Part shown: positions 41,385 through 49,452 of the stretch, piece by piece
Layout: every line of letters begins with the position of its first letter
Position numbering within the stretch: position 1 is the stretch's first letter
Source of the DNA: Pseudomonadota bacterium
GTDB lineage: Bacteria > Pseudomonadota > Gammaproteobacteria > Ga0077536
DNA: 64,000 nucleotides
Assembly (NCBI GenBank): GCA_016719885.1
Contig: JADJYF010000001.1
Location: forward strand, 1 to 64,000
Reading direction: 5' to 3'
Translations under genes and position numbers: made by a program
The notes under the pieces: generated by a model
Told to the model about the DNA's origin: nothing
Database searches by the model: none
What the model saw: the letters and a program-made list of their open reading frames with translations, nothing else

Positions 41385-42443
41385 ATGGACATGAAAATCG
41401 GCCTCGGACTGACCTGGCATATCGATCTCGACGGCCAACGCTACGCCATTGAAGCTCTGCTGTTTGAACTCCTGGAAGCCGTCGACAAGGGCGGCCATCT
41501 CAATTTCGCGGCCAACGCCACCGGCGTGTCCTATCGCCACGCATGGGGCCTAATGCGCACCTGGGAGGAGCGGCTCAAGCTGCCCCTGCTGGACCTGCAG
41601 CGAGGTCGAGGCGCGACCTTGACGGCGAGCGGGCGCGCCTTGTTGGCCGCACGTGCCCAGGCCGTCACGCACACGCAGAGCGCCCTGGCCCAGGCCGCGA
41701 CGCAGGCCACCTCGCTGCTGGCGCCGACTCTCGATAACGTGCGCGCGATGGTGCGCATCGCCTCCAGCAACAGCGAACTCATCAATGGCCTGGTCGACGC
41801 GCTGCGCGCCGCGCAGTGGCAGGTCGTGATCGATGTGCTGGGCAGTGAAGCGGCCTTGCACCGCTACCAGCGCGGCGAAGTGGACGTGGCCGGTTTCCAC
41901 CTGCCGCTGGGCGAACTCGGCCGCACGGTCGGCATGGCCCTGACCGCCATGCTCGATGACGCACGCGACCAGGTCTTCCTGCTGGAATTGCGTTCGCTGG
42001 GCCTGATGTCGCGTCCCGAGCGGCCGCTCGACGAGTTGGAGGAACTCTGCCGTGACGGCGTGCGCTTCATCAATCGCCAGCCGGGTTCGGGCACGCGCCT
42101 GGTGTTCGACGGGCTGCTGGGTGCGCGCGGCATCGCGCCGGGCACCATCGCCGGCTACCGCAACGAGGAATACACCCACTCGGCGGTGGCGGCGATGGTC
42201 GCCAGCGGCAGCGTCGATGCCGGCTTCGGTACCGCCAGCGCGGCGGCGAGGTTCGCGCTCGCCTTCAAGCCATTCGTGCAGGAGCGTTTCTATCTGTGCA
42301 TGCGGCGCGGCGCGGCGCGCGAACTCGGCGAGGCGGTGGAGAACTATGTGCAGGCAACGCTGGCGAGCGGTCAACGCCCGCCGGCGGCCAGTGAGATCCA
42401 GCCCAGCGTGGGCCTGTTGAGGCGCCTGCACAATCCCATGTAG
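41385..42443 (+). CDS. regulator with ModE-like HTH and periplasmic-binding-like ligand domain
   Basis: About 352 residues. The N-terminal winged helix LFELLEAVDKGGHLNFAANA, VSYRHAWGLMRTWEERLKLP, LTASGRALLAA is the ModE-type HTH, which recalls LysR but lies in a different arrangement. Residues about 115-340 are a PBP-like sensor (MVRIASSNSELINGLVDALR, VDVAGFHLPLGELG, FINRQPGSGTRLVFDGLLGA, EEYTHSAVAAMVASGSVDAG, TASAAARFALAFKPF). The NRQPGSGTR phosphate/oxyanion-like loop is typical of molybdate/tungstate-binding folds, so an oxyanion or small chelate ligand is plausible. ATG 41385 has GGAAGG 6 bp upstream. It is divergent from the TonB receptor operon and probably controls it. Confidence 0.82.
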   Translation: MDMKIGLGLTWHIDLDGQRYAIEALLFELLEAVDKGGHLNFAANATGVSYRHAWGLMRTWEERLKLPLLDLQRGRGATLTASGRALLAARAQAVTHTQSALAQAATQATSLLAPTLDNVRAMVRIASSNSELINGLVDALRAAQWQVVIDVLGSEAALHRYQRGEVDVAGFHLPLGELGRTVGMALTAMLDDARDQVFLLELRSLGLMSRPERPLDELEELCRDGVRFINRQPGSGTRLVFDGLLGARGIAPGTIAGYRNEEYTHSAVAAMVASGSVDAGFGTASAAARFALAFKPFVQERFYLCMRRGAARELGEAVENYVQATLASGQRPPAASEIQPSVGLLRRLHNPM

Positions 42444-42461
42444 GCGCCTCGCGGCAGCGGA

Positions 42462-43652
42462 TTACTTCAAGACCTTGGCGCAGGACTCCAGGAAGTATTC
42501 CAGGTTGGCGTTGTTGATGCCCGCCACGTTGATGCGGCTGGAACCGACCATGTAGATGCCGCATTCCTTCTGCAGGCGCGTGACCTGCTCGGGCGAGATG
42601 CCGAGGAAGGAGAACATGCCGCGCTGCTTCTGGATGAAGCTGAAGTCCTGCCCGACAGCCTTCGCCAGGCGCTCCGCCAGCACGTTGCGCAGGCCGTTGA
42701 TGCGTTCGCGCATCTCGTCCAGTTCCTTGACCCACGCCACGTTCAAGGCTTCGTCGCCGAGGATGATCTCGACCAGCGCGGCGCCATGCGCCGGCGGCAT
42801 CGAATAGCTGGTGCGCACCACGGAGTCGATCTGGCTCTGCACCTTGCCGACCTCGGCGTGGCTCTTGGTGACTATCTGCAGCGCGCCGACGCGCTCGCGG
42901 TAGAGGCCGAAGTTCTTCGAGTACGAACTCGCGACCAGCAACTCGGGGCACGCGTCGGCCATGATGCGCAGGCCCATGGCGTCGTCGTCGAGACTGTCGC
43001 CGAGGCCCTGGTAGGCAAGGTCGATATAGGGCGTCAAGCCCCGCTCGCTGCAGATCTTCGCGATCGCCTGCCAGTCTTCACGTTGCGGATCGACACCCGA
43101 CGGGTTGTGACAGCAACCGTGCAACAGCACCAGGTCACCGGACGGCACCTTGGCCAGCGCGCCCAGCATGGCCTCGGTGTTGAGACCGCGGGTCTGCTTG
43201 TCGTAGTAGGGATAGGTTTCGATCTTGATGCCGGCGCTGCCGAGCAGCGGCACGTGGTTGGCCCAGGTCGGATCGCTGACCCAGATGGTGGCATCGGGGC
43301 GTGCGCGCTTGACCAGTTCGGCGCCCATGCGCAGCGCGCCGCAGCCGCCGGGGGTCTGCACACCGGCCACGCGCTTGTCTTTCAGCACCGTGTGGTTGGC
43401 GCCGAACATGAGCTTGCGCACCAGCTCGTTGAAGCCGGGGGTGCCGGGCGGGCCGATGTAGGTCTTGGTGGTCTCGGTGGCGAAGCGGCGGCGCTCGGCT
43501 TCGGTCACGGTCTTCAGGATCGGGGTATTGCCTTGCTCGTCGCGGTATACGCCGACGCCCAGATCGATCTTCTGCGCGCGGGGATCGTCACGGAACGCGG
43601 CCGTCAGGCCGAGGATGGCGTCGGGGGCCAAGGCTTCCAGGGTTTCGAACAT
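42462..43652 (-). CDS. aromatic/aspartate aminotransferase (class I PLP, AspC/TyrB type)
   Basis: About 396 residues, the usual AspC/TyrB length. Blocks are DPRAQKIDLGVGVYRDEQGN, TYIGPPGTPGFNELVRKLMF, TPGGCGALRMGAELVKRARP, WVSDPTWANHVPLLGSAGIK, LLHGCCHNPSGVDPQREDWQ, and the Schiff-base Lys in VASSYSKNFGLYRERVGALQ with the PLP-phosphate Arg. The C-terminal SSRINVAGINNANLEYFLES supplies the substrate-carboxylate Arg. It interconverts aspartate or aromatic amino acids with 2-oxo acids. The frame stays open beyond ATG 43652, but that extension has no family similarity. It is convergent with the ModE-like gene. Confidence 0.93.
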   Translation of the reverse strand: MFETLEALAPDAILGLTAAFRDDPRAQKIDLGVGVYRDEQGNTPILKTVTEAERRRFATETTKTYIGPPGTPGFNELVRKLMFGANHTVLKDKRVAGVQTPGGCGALRMGAELVKRARPDATIWVSDPTWANHVPLLGSAGIKIETYPYYDKQTRGLNTEAMLGALAKVPSGDLVLLHGCCHNPSGVDPQREDWQAIAKICSERGLTPYIDLAYQGLGDSLDDDAMGLRIMADACPELLVASSYSKNFGLYRERVGALQIVTKSHAEVGKVQSQIDSVVRTSYSMPPAHGAALVEIILGDEALNVAWVKELDEMRERINGLRNVLAERLAKAVGQDFSFIQKQRGMFSFLGISPEQVTRLQKECGIYMVGSSRINVAGINNANLEYFLESCAKVLK

Positions 43653-43753
43653 GGCTTTATGAGACTCCAGGCTCACGGCTCTAGGGAATGAGGCGCGCGA
43701 ATATACCACGGGCCCCGCGCTTCGGACCGGCGCGCGGACGAGACGGACTGGCG

Positions 43754-44209
43754 TCAGTGTTCGAAGCAGCGTTGTGCGGCGGAGGCGGCGCGCAGGGCGT
43801 CGAGATCGGCTTGCAGCTGCGGGCGTTTCTGCTGTTCGCGGAATTGCTGCACGGTGCGGAACGGCAGGTAGGCGAAGGCCGGCATCCACACGGTGCCGAG
43901 CAGCGCACTGGTGCGTATGCGTGGGTCGCCCATGAAGTCGGTCGGATTGGCGTCGACCTGGCCACGCATGAGGGCCACGCGGCGGTTGTAGAGCGTGGCG
44001 CAGTCGAGGTTGGTCGGCATCACCGCCTGCGGCGCGGGATTGCCGAGGGCGAGGTCGCGGGCATCGCGCGCGCGTTCCTTGACGAACTGTTTGACCTGCA
44101 CCGGCTCGACGGCGTCGAGCGTCGTAACCGGCGGCTCGCCTGCGAGCGCATGGGCCATCGGCGCGAGCAGGCTCATGCCGATGACGATGGACAATAAACG
44201 TGAGCACAT
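43754..44209 (-). CDS. hypothetical exported protein, 151 residues
   Basis: A signal peptide (MCSRLLSIVIGMSLLAPMAHALAGE) precedes a soluble domain with VQVKQFVKERARDARDLALG, LDCATLYNRRVALMRGQVDA, and FAYLPFRTVQQFREQQKRPQ. Two Cys (DCATL, QRCFEH) could form a disulfide. No family was recognised. It is 100 bp upstream of the aminotransferase on the same strand, but that gap makes separate expression possible. ATG 44209 is followed by no better start. Confidence 0.65.
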   Translation of the reverse strand: MCSRLLSIVIGMSLLAPMAHALAGEPPVTTLDAVEPVQVKQFVKERARDARDLALGNPAPQAVMPTNLDCATLYNRRVALMRGQVDANPTDFMGDPRIRTSALLGTVWMPAFAYLPFRTVQQFREQQKRPQLQADLDALRAASAAQRCFEH

Positions 44210-44270
44210 GGTCGGACCCCTCCGCTACCTCACGGGTGTCGGCCGGCGGGGCGCCGACTTGAGCGGCGCC

Positions 44271-44777
44271 TCAGGGTCTGGGAGCGGGCGCCGGTTCGAT
44301 GTACAGAAAGGACAGGCCGCCCGAAGCGCCGAGGCCGCGGCTCGATTCCAGCGCCACCGGCTGCAGGCCGACGTTCTTGGCGCCGCCGCCGAACAGCGCC
44401 TTGGCGCCAAGACCCAGGCCGGCCGCCGCCGACACTTCGCCACCGACGTACCTGCCGGCCAGCGCGTTGGAGCCGGGCGCGATGTCCTTGGACGCGGACA
44501 GCACCGTGAACGCCATGCGCTCGTCGCGGCGGAAGCTCAAATCGACGCCGAGCGCGATGCCGGTCTCGCCGACGTAGTGCTCGGCGGCGCCGCCCTTGGT
44601 GTAGTCGCAGGTCACGTCGGCGGTCGAGCGCACCACGAGATTGACGCGGCTGCCGGGCACCACGGTGCAGGTCAACAGACCGACTTCGAGTCCGGGCGCC
44701 TGGGCGCCCGCGCTCGAACACTGCAGCGTGCCGCCGAGCAGCACGGACAAGGCGAGGGACGACGATCGTTTCATCAT
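44271..44777 (-). CDS. DUF992-family exported protein
   Basis: About 168 residues. The signal peptide is SSSLALSVLLGGTLQCSSAG. The DUF992 pattern is LEVGLLTCTVVPGSRVNLVVRS, CDYTKGGAAEHYVGETGIAL, and SAAAGLGLGAKALFGGGAKN. Two conserved Cys (LTC, VTC) probably pair. DUF992 proteins are small beta-rich periplasmic proteins without assigned function, most often seen in alphaproteobacteria. It starts at ATG 44777 (MMKRSSS); longer in-frame starts would put 20 polar residues before the signal. It is divergent from the SOS-boxed polymerase gene. Confidence 0.75.
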   Translation of the reverse strand: MMKRSSSLALSVLLGGTLQCSSAGAQAPGLEVGLLTCTVVPGSRVNLVVRSTADVTCDYTKGGAAEHYVGETGIALGVDLSFRRDERMAFTVLSASKDIAPGSNALAGRYVGGEVSAAAGLGLGAKALFGGGAKNVGLQPVALESSRGLGASGGLSFLYIEPAPAPRP

Positions 44778-44867
44778 GGGCTCCGTGGATGGCGGCGGCT
44801 TCGATTCTCGCAACCACGCTTCGCGCTTGTCCATCACGTAGCGTTCCGCATCACTGGTCTTCGATGA

Positions 44868-44883
44868 CTGTTTTTATATACAG
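44868..44883 (+). promoter_or_regulatory. LexA-binding SOS box for dnaE2
   Basis: CTGTTTTTATATACAG is a perfect match to the E. coli LexA consensus CTGT-N8-ACAG with an AT-rich centre. It lies 34 bp upstream of the dnaE2 start ATG at 44917. It predicts DNA-damage induction of the polymerase. Confidence 0.88.
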
Positions 44884-44916
44884 TATTCGTCCCATGAGCC
44901 ATTGCCGTGTCGTCCC

Positions 44917-47900
44917 ATGCCCAGCGCGCCCCTGCCTGCCTATGCCGAGCTGCATGCCGTCAGCAATTTCACTTTCCTGCGCGGCGCTTCGCATCCCGAG
45001 GAACTGGTGCGCGAAGCCCACAGGCTCGGCTACCGCGCGCTGGCCCTGACCGACGAATGCTCGCTGGCGGGCGTGGTGCGCGCCCATGTCGTCGCGCGTG
45101 AACTCGACTTCAAACTCATCGTCGGCACCGAGCTGCATCTCGACGACGGCTTGCATGTCCTGCTGCTGGCCGACAGCCTGCGCGCCTACCAGCGCATTGC
45201 CACGCTCATCACGCGCGGCCGACGGCGGCAGCGCAAGGGCGCCTACGCGCTCAATCGCGAGGATCTCGAACTGCTGAGCGACGCCGGCCTCGTCATCTTC
45301 CTGCCGCGTCCGGACGACCACGACGAGGAGGCGATGGCGTGGCTGGCGGCGCGTTTCGGCGGGCGACTGTGGGTGGGCGTGGGCCTGTTCTACAGCGGCT
45401 ACGATCATGTGCTGCTGGCCCATGGCGAAGCACTCGCGGCGCGCCATGGGCTGCCGCTGGTGGCGACCGGCAATGTGCACATGCATGTCCATGCGCGCCA
45501 ACCGCTGCAGGACACCCTGACCGCCATCCGCCACGGCGCCACGGTCATGACGGCGGGCAGGCTGCTGTTCGCCAATGGCGAGCGTTACCTGCGGCCGCGC
45601 GAGCGCCTGGCGCGCATCTACCCGGCGACCTTGCTGGCGGAAACGGTACAGGTCGCCGCGCGCTGCCAGTTCACGCTGGCGGAACTGCGCTATCGCTACC
45701 CGGCGGAACTGGTGCCGACGGGCATCACGGCGAGCGCCCACCTGCGCGCCCTGACCGAGGCCGGCATGCGCAGGCGCTGGCCCGACGGCGTGGCGGCCAA
45801 GGTGCGCACCCAGGTCGAACATGAACTGGCTCTCATCGTCGAGCTCGGCTACGAGGCGTTCTTCCTGACCGTGCACGACATCGTGGTGTTCGCGCGCGGG
45901 CGCGGCATTCTGTGCCAGGGGCGCGGCTCGGCGGCCAATTCGGCGGTGTGTTTCTGCCTCGGCATCACCGAGGTCGACCCGGCGCGCATGGACATGCTGT
46001 TCGAACGTTTCATTTCCAAGGAGCGCAACGAGCCGCCGGACATCGACGTCGATTTCGAGCACGAGCGGCGCGAGGAAGTGCTGCAATACATCTACGCCAA
46101 GTACGGCCGCGAACGCGCGGCGCTGGCCGCCACCGTCATCACCTACCGCCTGCGCAGCGCGGTGCGCGATGTCGGCAAGGCGCTCGGCATGAGCGTCGAA
46201 CAGGTTGAGCGCCTGTCGGGCAATCTCTACTGGTGGGACAAGGGCAACGACATGGGGCAACGCCTGCGCGAAGTGGGCTTCGATCCCGACAACCCGATCA
46301 TCCGCCGCGTGGTGATGCTGGTGGCGGAGATCCTGGGCTTTCCCCGTCATCTCTCGCAGCACGTCGGCGGCTTCGTGATCTCCGATCAGCCGCTGTCGGA
46401 ACTGGTGCCGATCGAGAACGCCGCGATGGCCGACCGCACGGTCATCCAATGGGACAAGGACGACCTCGATGCGCTGGGCCTCTTGAAAGTCGATTGCCTG
46501 TGCCTCGGCATGCTGAGCGCTCTTCGGCGCAGCTTCGATCTCATCCAGGACTTCGATGGCCGACGGTTGAGCATGGCCGGCATTCCCGCCGAAGACCCCG
46601 CGACCTATGAAATGATCCAGCACGCCGACACCGTCGGCGTGTTCCAGATCGAATCGCGCGCGCAGATGGTGATGCTGCCGCGCCTGAAACCGCGCTGTTA
46701 CTACGACCTCGTGATCGAAATCGCCATCATCCGTCCGGGCCCGATACAGGGCGAGATGGTCCATCCCTACCTGCGCCGGCGTAACGGCGAGGAAGCGGTC
46801 GAATACCCGAGCGAGGAGGTGCGTGGCGTGCTGGAACGCACGCTCGGTGTGCCCTTGTTCCAGGAGCAGGTCATCAAGCTCGCGATGGTGGCGGCCGGCT
46901 TCACGCCCGGCGAGGCCGATCACCTGCGTCGCTCGATGGCGGCCTGGAAGCGCAGCGGCGGGCTCGAGCATTTTCGCCAGCGCCTGCTGGACGGCATGCG
47001 TGAGCGCGGCTACCAGGAAGCGTTTGCCGAGCGCATCTTTCACCAGATAGAAGGTTTCGGTGAGTACGGCTTCCCGGAATCCCATTCGGCGAGCTTCGCG
47101 CTGCTGGCCTATGTCTCCGCGTGGCTGAAACGCCACGAGCCGGCGGCCTTCCTGGCCGCGCTCCTGAACAGCCAGCCGATGGGTTTCTATGCGCCCGCGC
47201 AGTTGATCCGGGATGCCGTGCGCCATGGCGTCGAAGTGCGCGCCGTCGATGTACTGGCCAGCGAATGGGATTCGACGCTCGAGGAGCGTGCGCCCGGCGC
47301 GCGCCAGGCGGTGGTGCGGCTGGGCCTCGGACGCATCAAGGGCATGCAGGCGGAGGCCGCCGCGCGCATCGTCGCCGCGCGCGGGCAGGGGCCGTTCATC
47401 GATGTCACCGATCTCGCGCGTCGTGCCGGACTGGATCGGGGCACGGTACGGGTCTTGTCCCAGGGCGGCGCGCTCGCCACCCTGGTCGGCAATCGCCACC
47501 ATGCCTCGTGGGCCGCGCTTGGCGTCGAGACGCCGCTCGCGGTGCTGCCCGAGGCGCGTATCCGCGAGGCGGCGCCGCTGTTGCGCACGCCCGGCGAGGG
47601 CGAGGACATCGTCGCCGACTATGCCAAGCTCGGCTTCACCCTCGGCCGCCATCCCCTGGCCTTGCTGCGCGACCATCTGCGCCGTCGCCAGTGCCTCTCG
47701 GCCGCCGACATCGCCGCCGCCGAACCCGGCCAGCGCATCCGTACCGCCGGCCTCGTCATCAGCCGCCAGCGGCCGGGCACCGCCACCGGCGTGGTGTTCG
47801 TCACCCTCGAGGACGAGACCGGCATCATCAATCTCATCGTGTGGTCGACCCTCGTCGAGGCCCAGCGCCGTGAGTTGCTGCACGCGCGGCTGCTCGGCGT

Positions 47901-48012
47901 GGTGGGCGAAGTGCAAAGGGATGGCGAGGTCGTGCATGTCATCGCGCAACGCCTGTCGGACCATTCGCCGCTGCTCGGGCAACTCATGGCGGCGTCGCGG
48001 GATTTCCACTGA
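44917..48012 (+). CDS. dnaE2: error-prone DNA polymerase III alpha subunit DnaE2 (ImuC)
   Basis: About 1031 residues, the DnaE2 length and shorter than replicative DnaE (about 1160). It begins MPSAPLPAYAELHAVSNFTF with the PHP domain (FLRGASHPEELVREAHRLGY). Polymerase catalytic Asp residues lie in the PPDIDVDFEHERREEVLQYI palm motif. The helix-hairpin-helix region is TDLARRAGLDRGTVRVLSQG, and an OB fold ends the protein (TGVVFVTLEDETGIINLIVW, ending with DHSPLLGQLMAASRDFH). It performs mutagenic translesion synthesis. The usual operon partners imuA and imuB (dinB-like) are absent here, so it stands alone under its SOS box. Confidence 0.93.
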   Translation: MPSAPLPAYAELHAVSNFTFLRGASHPEELVREAHRLGYRALALTDECSLAGVVRAHVVARELDFKLIVGTELHLDDGLHVLLLADSLRAYQRIATLITRGRRRQRKGAYALNREDLELLSDAGLVIFLPRPDDHDEEAMAWLAARFGGRLWVGVGLFYSGYDHVLLAHGEALAARHGLPLVATGNVHMHVHARQPLQDTLTAIRHGATVMTAGRLLFANGERYLRPRERLARIYPATLLAETVQVAARCQFTLAELRYRYPAELVPTGITASAHLRALTEAGMRRRWPDGVAAKVRTQVEHELALIVELGYEAFFLTVHDIVVFARGRGILCQGRGSAANSAVCFCLGITEVDPARMDMLFERFISKERNEPPDIDVDFEHERREEVLQYIYAKYGRERAALAATVITYRLRSAVRDVGKALGMSVEQVERLSGNLYWWDKGNDMGQRLREVGFDPDNPIIRRVVMLVAEILGFPRHLSQHVGGFVISDQPLSELVPIENAAMADRTVIQWDKDDLDALGLLKVDCLCLGMLSALRRSFDLIQDFDGRRLSMAGIPAEDPATYEMIQHADTVGVFQIESRAQMVMLPRLKPRCYYDLVIEIAIIRPGPIQGEMVHPYLRRRNGEEAVEYPSEEVRGVLERTLGVPLFQEQVIKLAMVAAGFTPGEADHLRRSMAAWKRSGGLEHFRQRLLDGMRERGYQEAFAERIFHQIEGFGEYGFPESHSASFALLAYVSAWLKRHEPAAFLAALLNSQPMGFYAPAQLIRDAVRHGVEVRAVDVLASEWDSTLEERAPGARQAVVRLGLGRIKGMQAEAAARIVAARGQGPFIDVTDLARRAGLDRGTVRVLSQGGALATLVGNRHHASWAALGVETPLAVLPEARIREAAPLLRTPGEGEDIVADYAKLGFTLGRHPLALLRDHLRRRQCLSAADIAAAEPGQRIRTAGLVISRQRPGTATGVVFVTLEDETGIINLIVWSTLVEAQRRELLHARLLGVVGEVQRDGEVVHVIAQRLSDHSPLLGQLMAASRDFH

Positions 48013-48018
48013 AAGCTT

Positions 48019-48163
48019 GGGAAGCTCTGAATAAGCGTAGCGAGCATGGCCGCGCGCTAGGAGCCGCGCAGAGAGCGACGAGACATATCAGCCAGATAGG
48101 CGAGGAGCGAGCGAGCACGCGACAACGCGCGCGGTCAGCGCAGTAGCTTAATCAGTGATTCCC
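48019..48163. repeat. MITE-like element with imperfect terminal inverted repeats
   Basis: The left end is GGGAAGCTCTGAATAAGC (48019-48036). The inverted right end is GGGAATCACTGATTAAGC (48146-48163). They match at 15 of 18 positions. The 145-bp element has no coding capacity and its interior is rich in short GC repeats (GGCGAGGAGCGAGCGAGCAC). It is located just after dnaE2. The size and terminal repeats fit a non-autonomous derivative of an insertion sequence; its parent is not in the window. A clear target duplication was not found. Confidence 0.55.
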
Positions 48164-48268
48164 TTGTCGCGGGACAAGCCCGGCCCCGGCCGCCTGCCTT
48201 ACATCGGGGGCGGATTCCAGTACAATCGCGGCCCCTTATTGCGCTGCCGCAAATGCATGAGAAGAGAG

Positions 48269-49432
48269 ATGCAGAAACCAGCAAACAAACCCGCCAATCC
48301 CTGTTTTTCCTCCGGACCCTGCCCCAAGCGGCCGGGTTGGGAACCGGCCGTGCTGGCCAAGGCCCTGGTCGGCCGTTCCCACCGTTCCAAGCCCGGCGCC
48401 GCGCGCCTCAAGGCCGCCATTGACGAGACCCGCGCCGTGCTCGGCGTGCCGGCCGACTATCGCATCGGCATCGTCGCCGGTTCCGATACCGGCGCGGTCG
48501 AAATGGCGCTGTGGAGCCTGCTCGGCCCGCGCGGCGTCGACGTGCTGGCCTGGGAAAGCTTCGGCTCGGAGTGGGTGACCGACGTCATCGACGTGCTCAA
48601 GGTCGCCAATGCCCGCAAGATGGTCAGCGCCTACGGCGAACTGCCCGATCTGACCCAGGTCGATTTCAACAACGACGTGGTGTTCGTGTGGAACGGCACG
48701 ACCTCGGGCGTGAAGCTGCCGAACGGCGACTGGATCCCCGACGACCGCGCCGGCCTCACCATCTGTGACGCGACCTCGGCGGCCTTCGCCATGCCGCTGC
48801 CGTGGTCCAAGCTCGACGTCACGACCTTCTCCTGGCAGAAGGTGCTGGGCGGCGAAGGCGCCCATGGCGTCATCATCCTCTCGCCGCGCGCCGCCGAGCG
48901 TCTGGTCACCTACACGCCGCCGTGGCCGCTGCCCAAGCTGTTCCGCCTCGCCAAGAAGGGCAAGCTCGACGAAGCGGTGTTCGAGGGCGCGACCATCAAC
49001 ACGCCGTCCATGCTGTGCGTGGAAGATTATCTCGATGCATTGCGCTGGGCGGCCGGCCTCGGTGGGCTCGATGCGCTGTGCCAGCGTTCGGCGGCCAACC
49101 TCGCGGTGCTCGACGCCTGGGTGGCGAAGACCCCGTGGGTGGAATTCCTGGCCGCCAAGCCGGCCGAGCGTTCCAACACCTCCATCTGCCTGAAGGTGGT
49201 CGCCGACTGGTTCCTGAAACTGTCGGAAGACGCGCAGGCCGATTTCACCAAGAAGCTCTCGGCGCTGCTCGAAGCGGAAGGCGTGGCCTACGACATCAAC
49301 GGCTATCGCAACGCTCCGCCCGGCCTGCGCATCTGGGGCGGCGCGACGGTGGAAGCCAGCGACCTCGCGGCGCTCACGCCGTGGCTGGACTGGGCCTACG
49401 CAGAACTTGCCGCCAAGCACACCGGCGCCTGA
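48269..49432 (+). CDS. serC: phosphoserine aminotransferase, SerC_2 (TIGR01365-like) type
   Basis: About 387 residues. It begins MQKPANKPANPCFSSGPCPK, then RSHRSKPGAARLKAAIDETR, AGSDTGAVEMALWSLLGPRG, VFVWNGTTSGVKLPNGDWIP, CDATSAAFAMPLPWSKLDVT, and the PLP Lys in TFSWQKVLGGEGAHGVIILS. This is the form seen mainly in alphaproteobacteria and some archaea, not E. coli SerC. It converts 3-phosphohydroxypyruvate to phosphoserine in serine synthesis. ATG 48269 has GAAGAGAG directly before; an earlier ATG (MRREMQKP) is possible. serA follows 20 bp later as one operon. Confidence 0.9.
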   Translation: MQKPANKPANPCFSSGPCPKRPGWEPAVLAKALVGRSHRSKPGAARLKAAIDETRAVLGVPADYRIGIVAGSDTGAVEMALWSLLGPRGVDVLAWESFGSEWVTDVIDVLKVANARKMVSAYGELPDLTQVDFNNDVVFVWNGTTSGVKLPNGDWIPDDRAGLTICDATSAAFAMPLPWSKLDVTTFSWQKVLGGEGAHGVIILSPRAAERLVTYTPPWPLPKLFRLAKKGKLDEAVFEGATINTPSMLCVEDYLDALRWAAGLGGLDALCQRSAANLAVLDAWVAKTPWVEFLAAKPAERSNTSICLKVVADWFLKLSEDAQADFTKKLSALLEAEGVAYDINGYRNAPPGLRIWGGATVEASDLAALTPWLDWAYAELAAKHTGA

Positions 49433-49452
49433 GCGCCTGACGGAGTAACACC

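Noticed and set aside
44851..48009. A 1052-codon open frame antisense to dnaE2
   Set aside because: It mirrors the codon periodicity of a GC-rich gene; its translation is His/Arg/Gln-rich with no family motif, while the plus strand is clear DnaE2.
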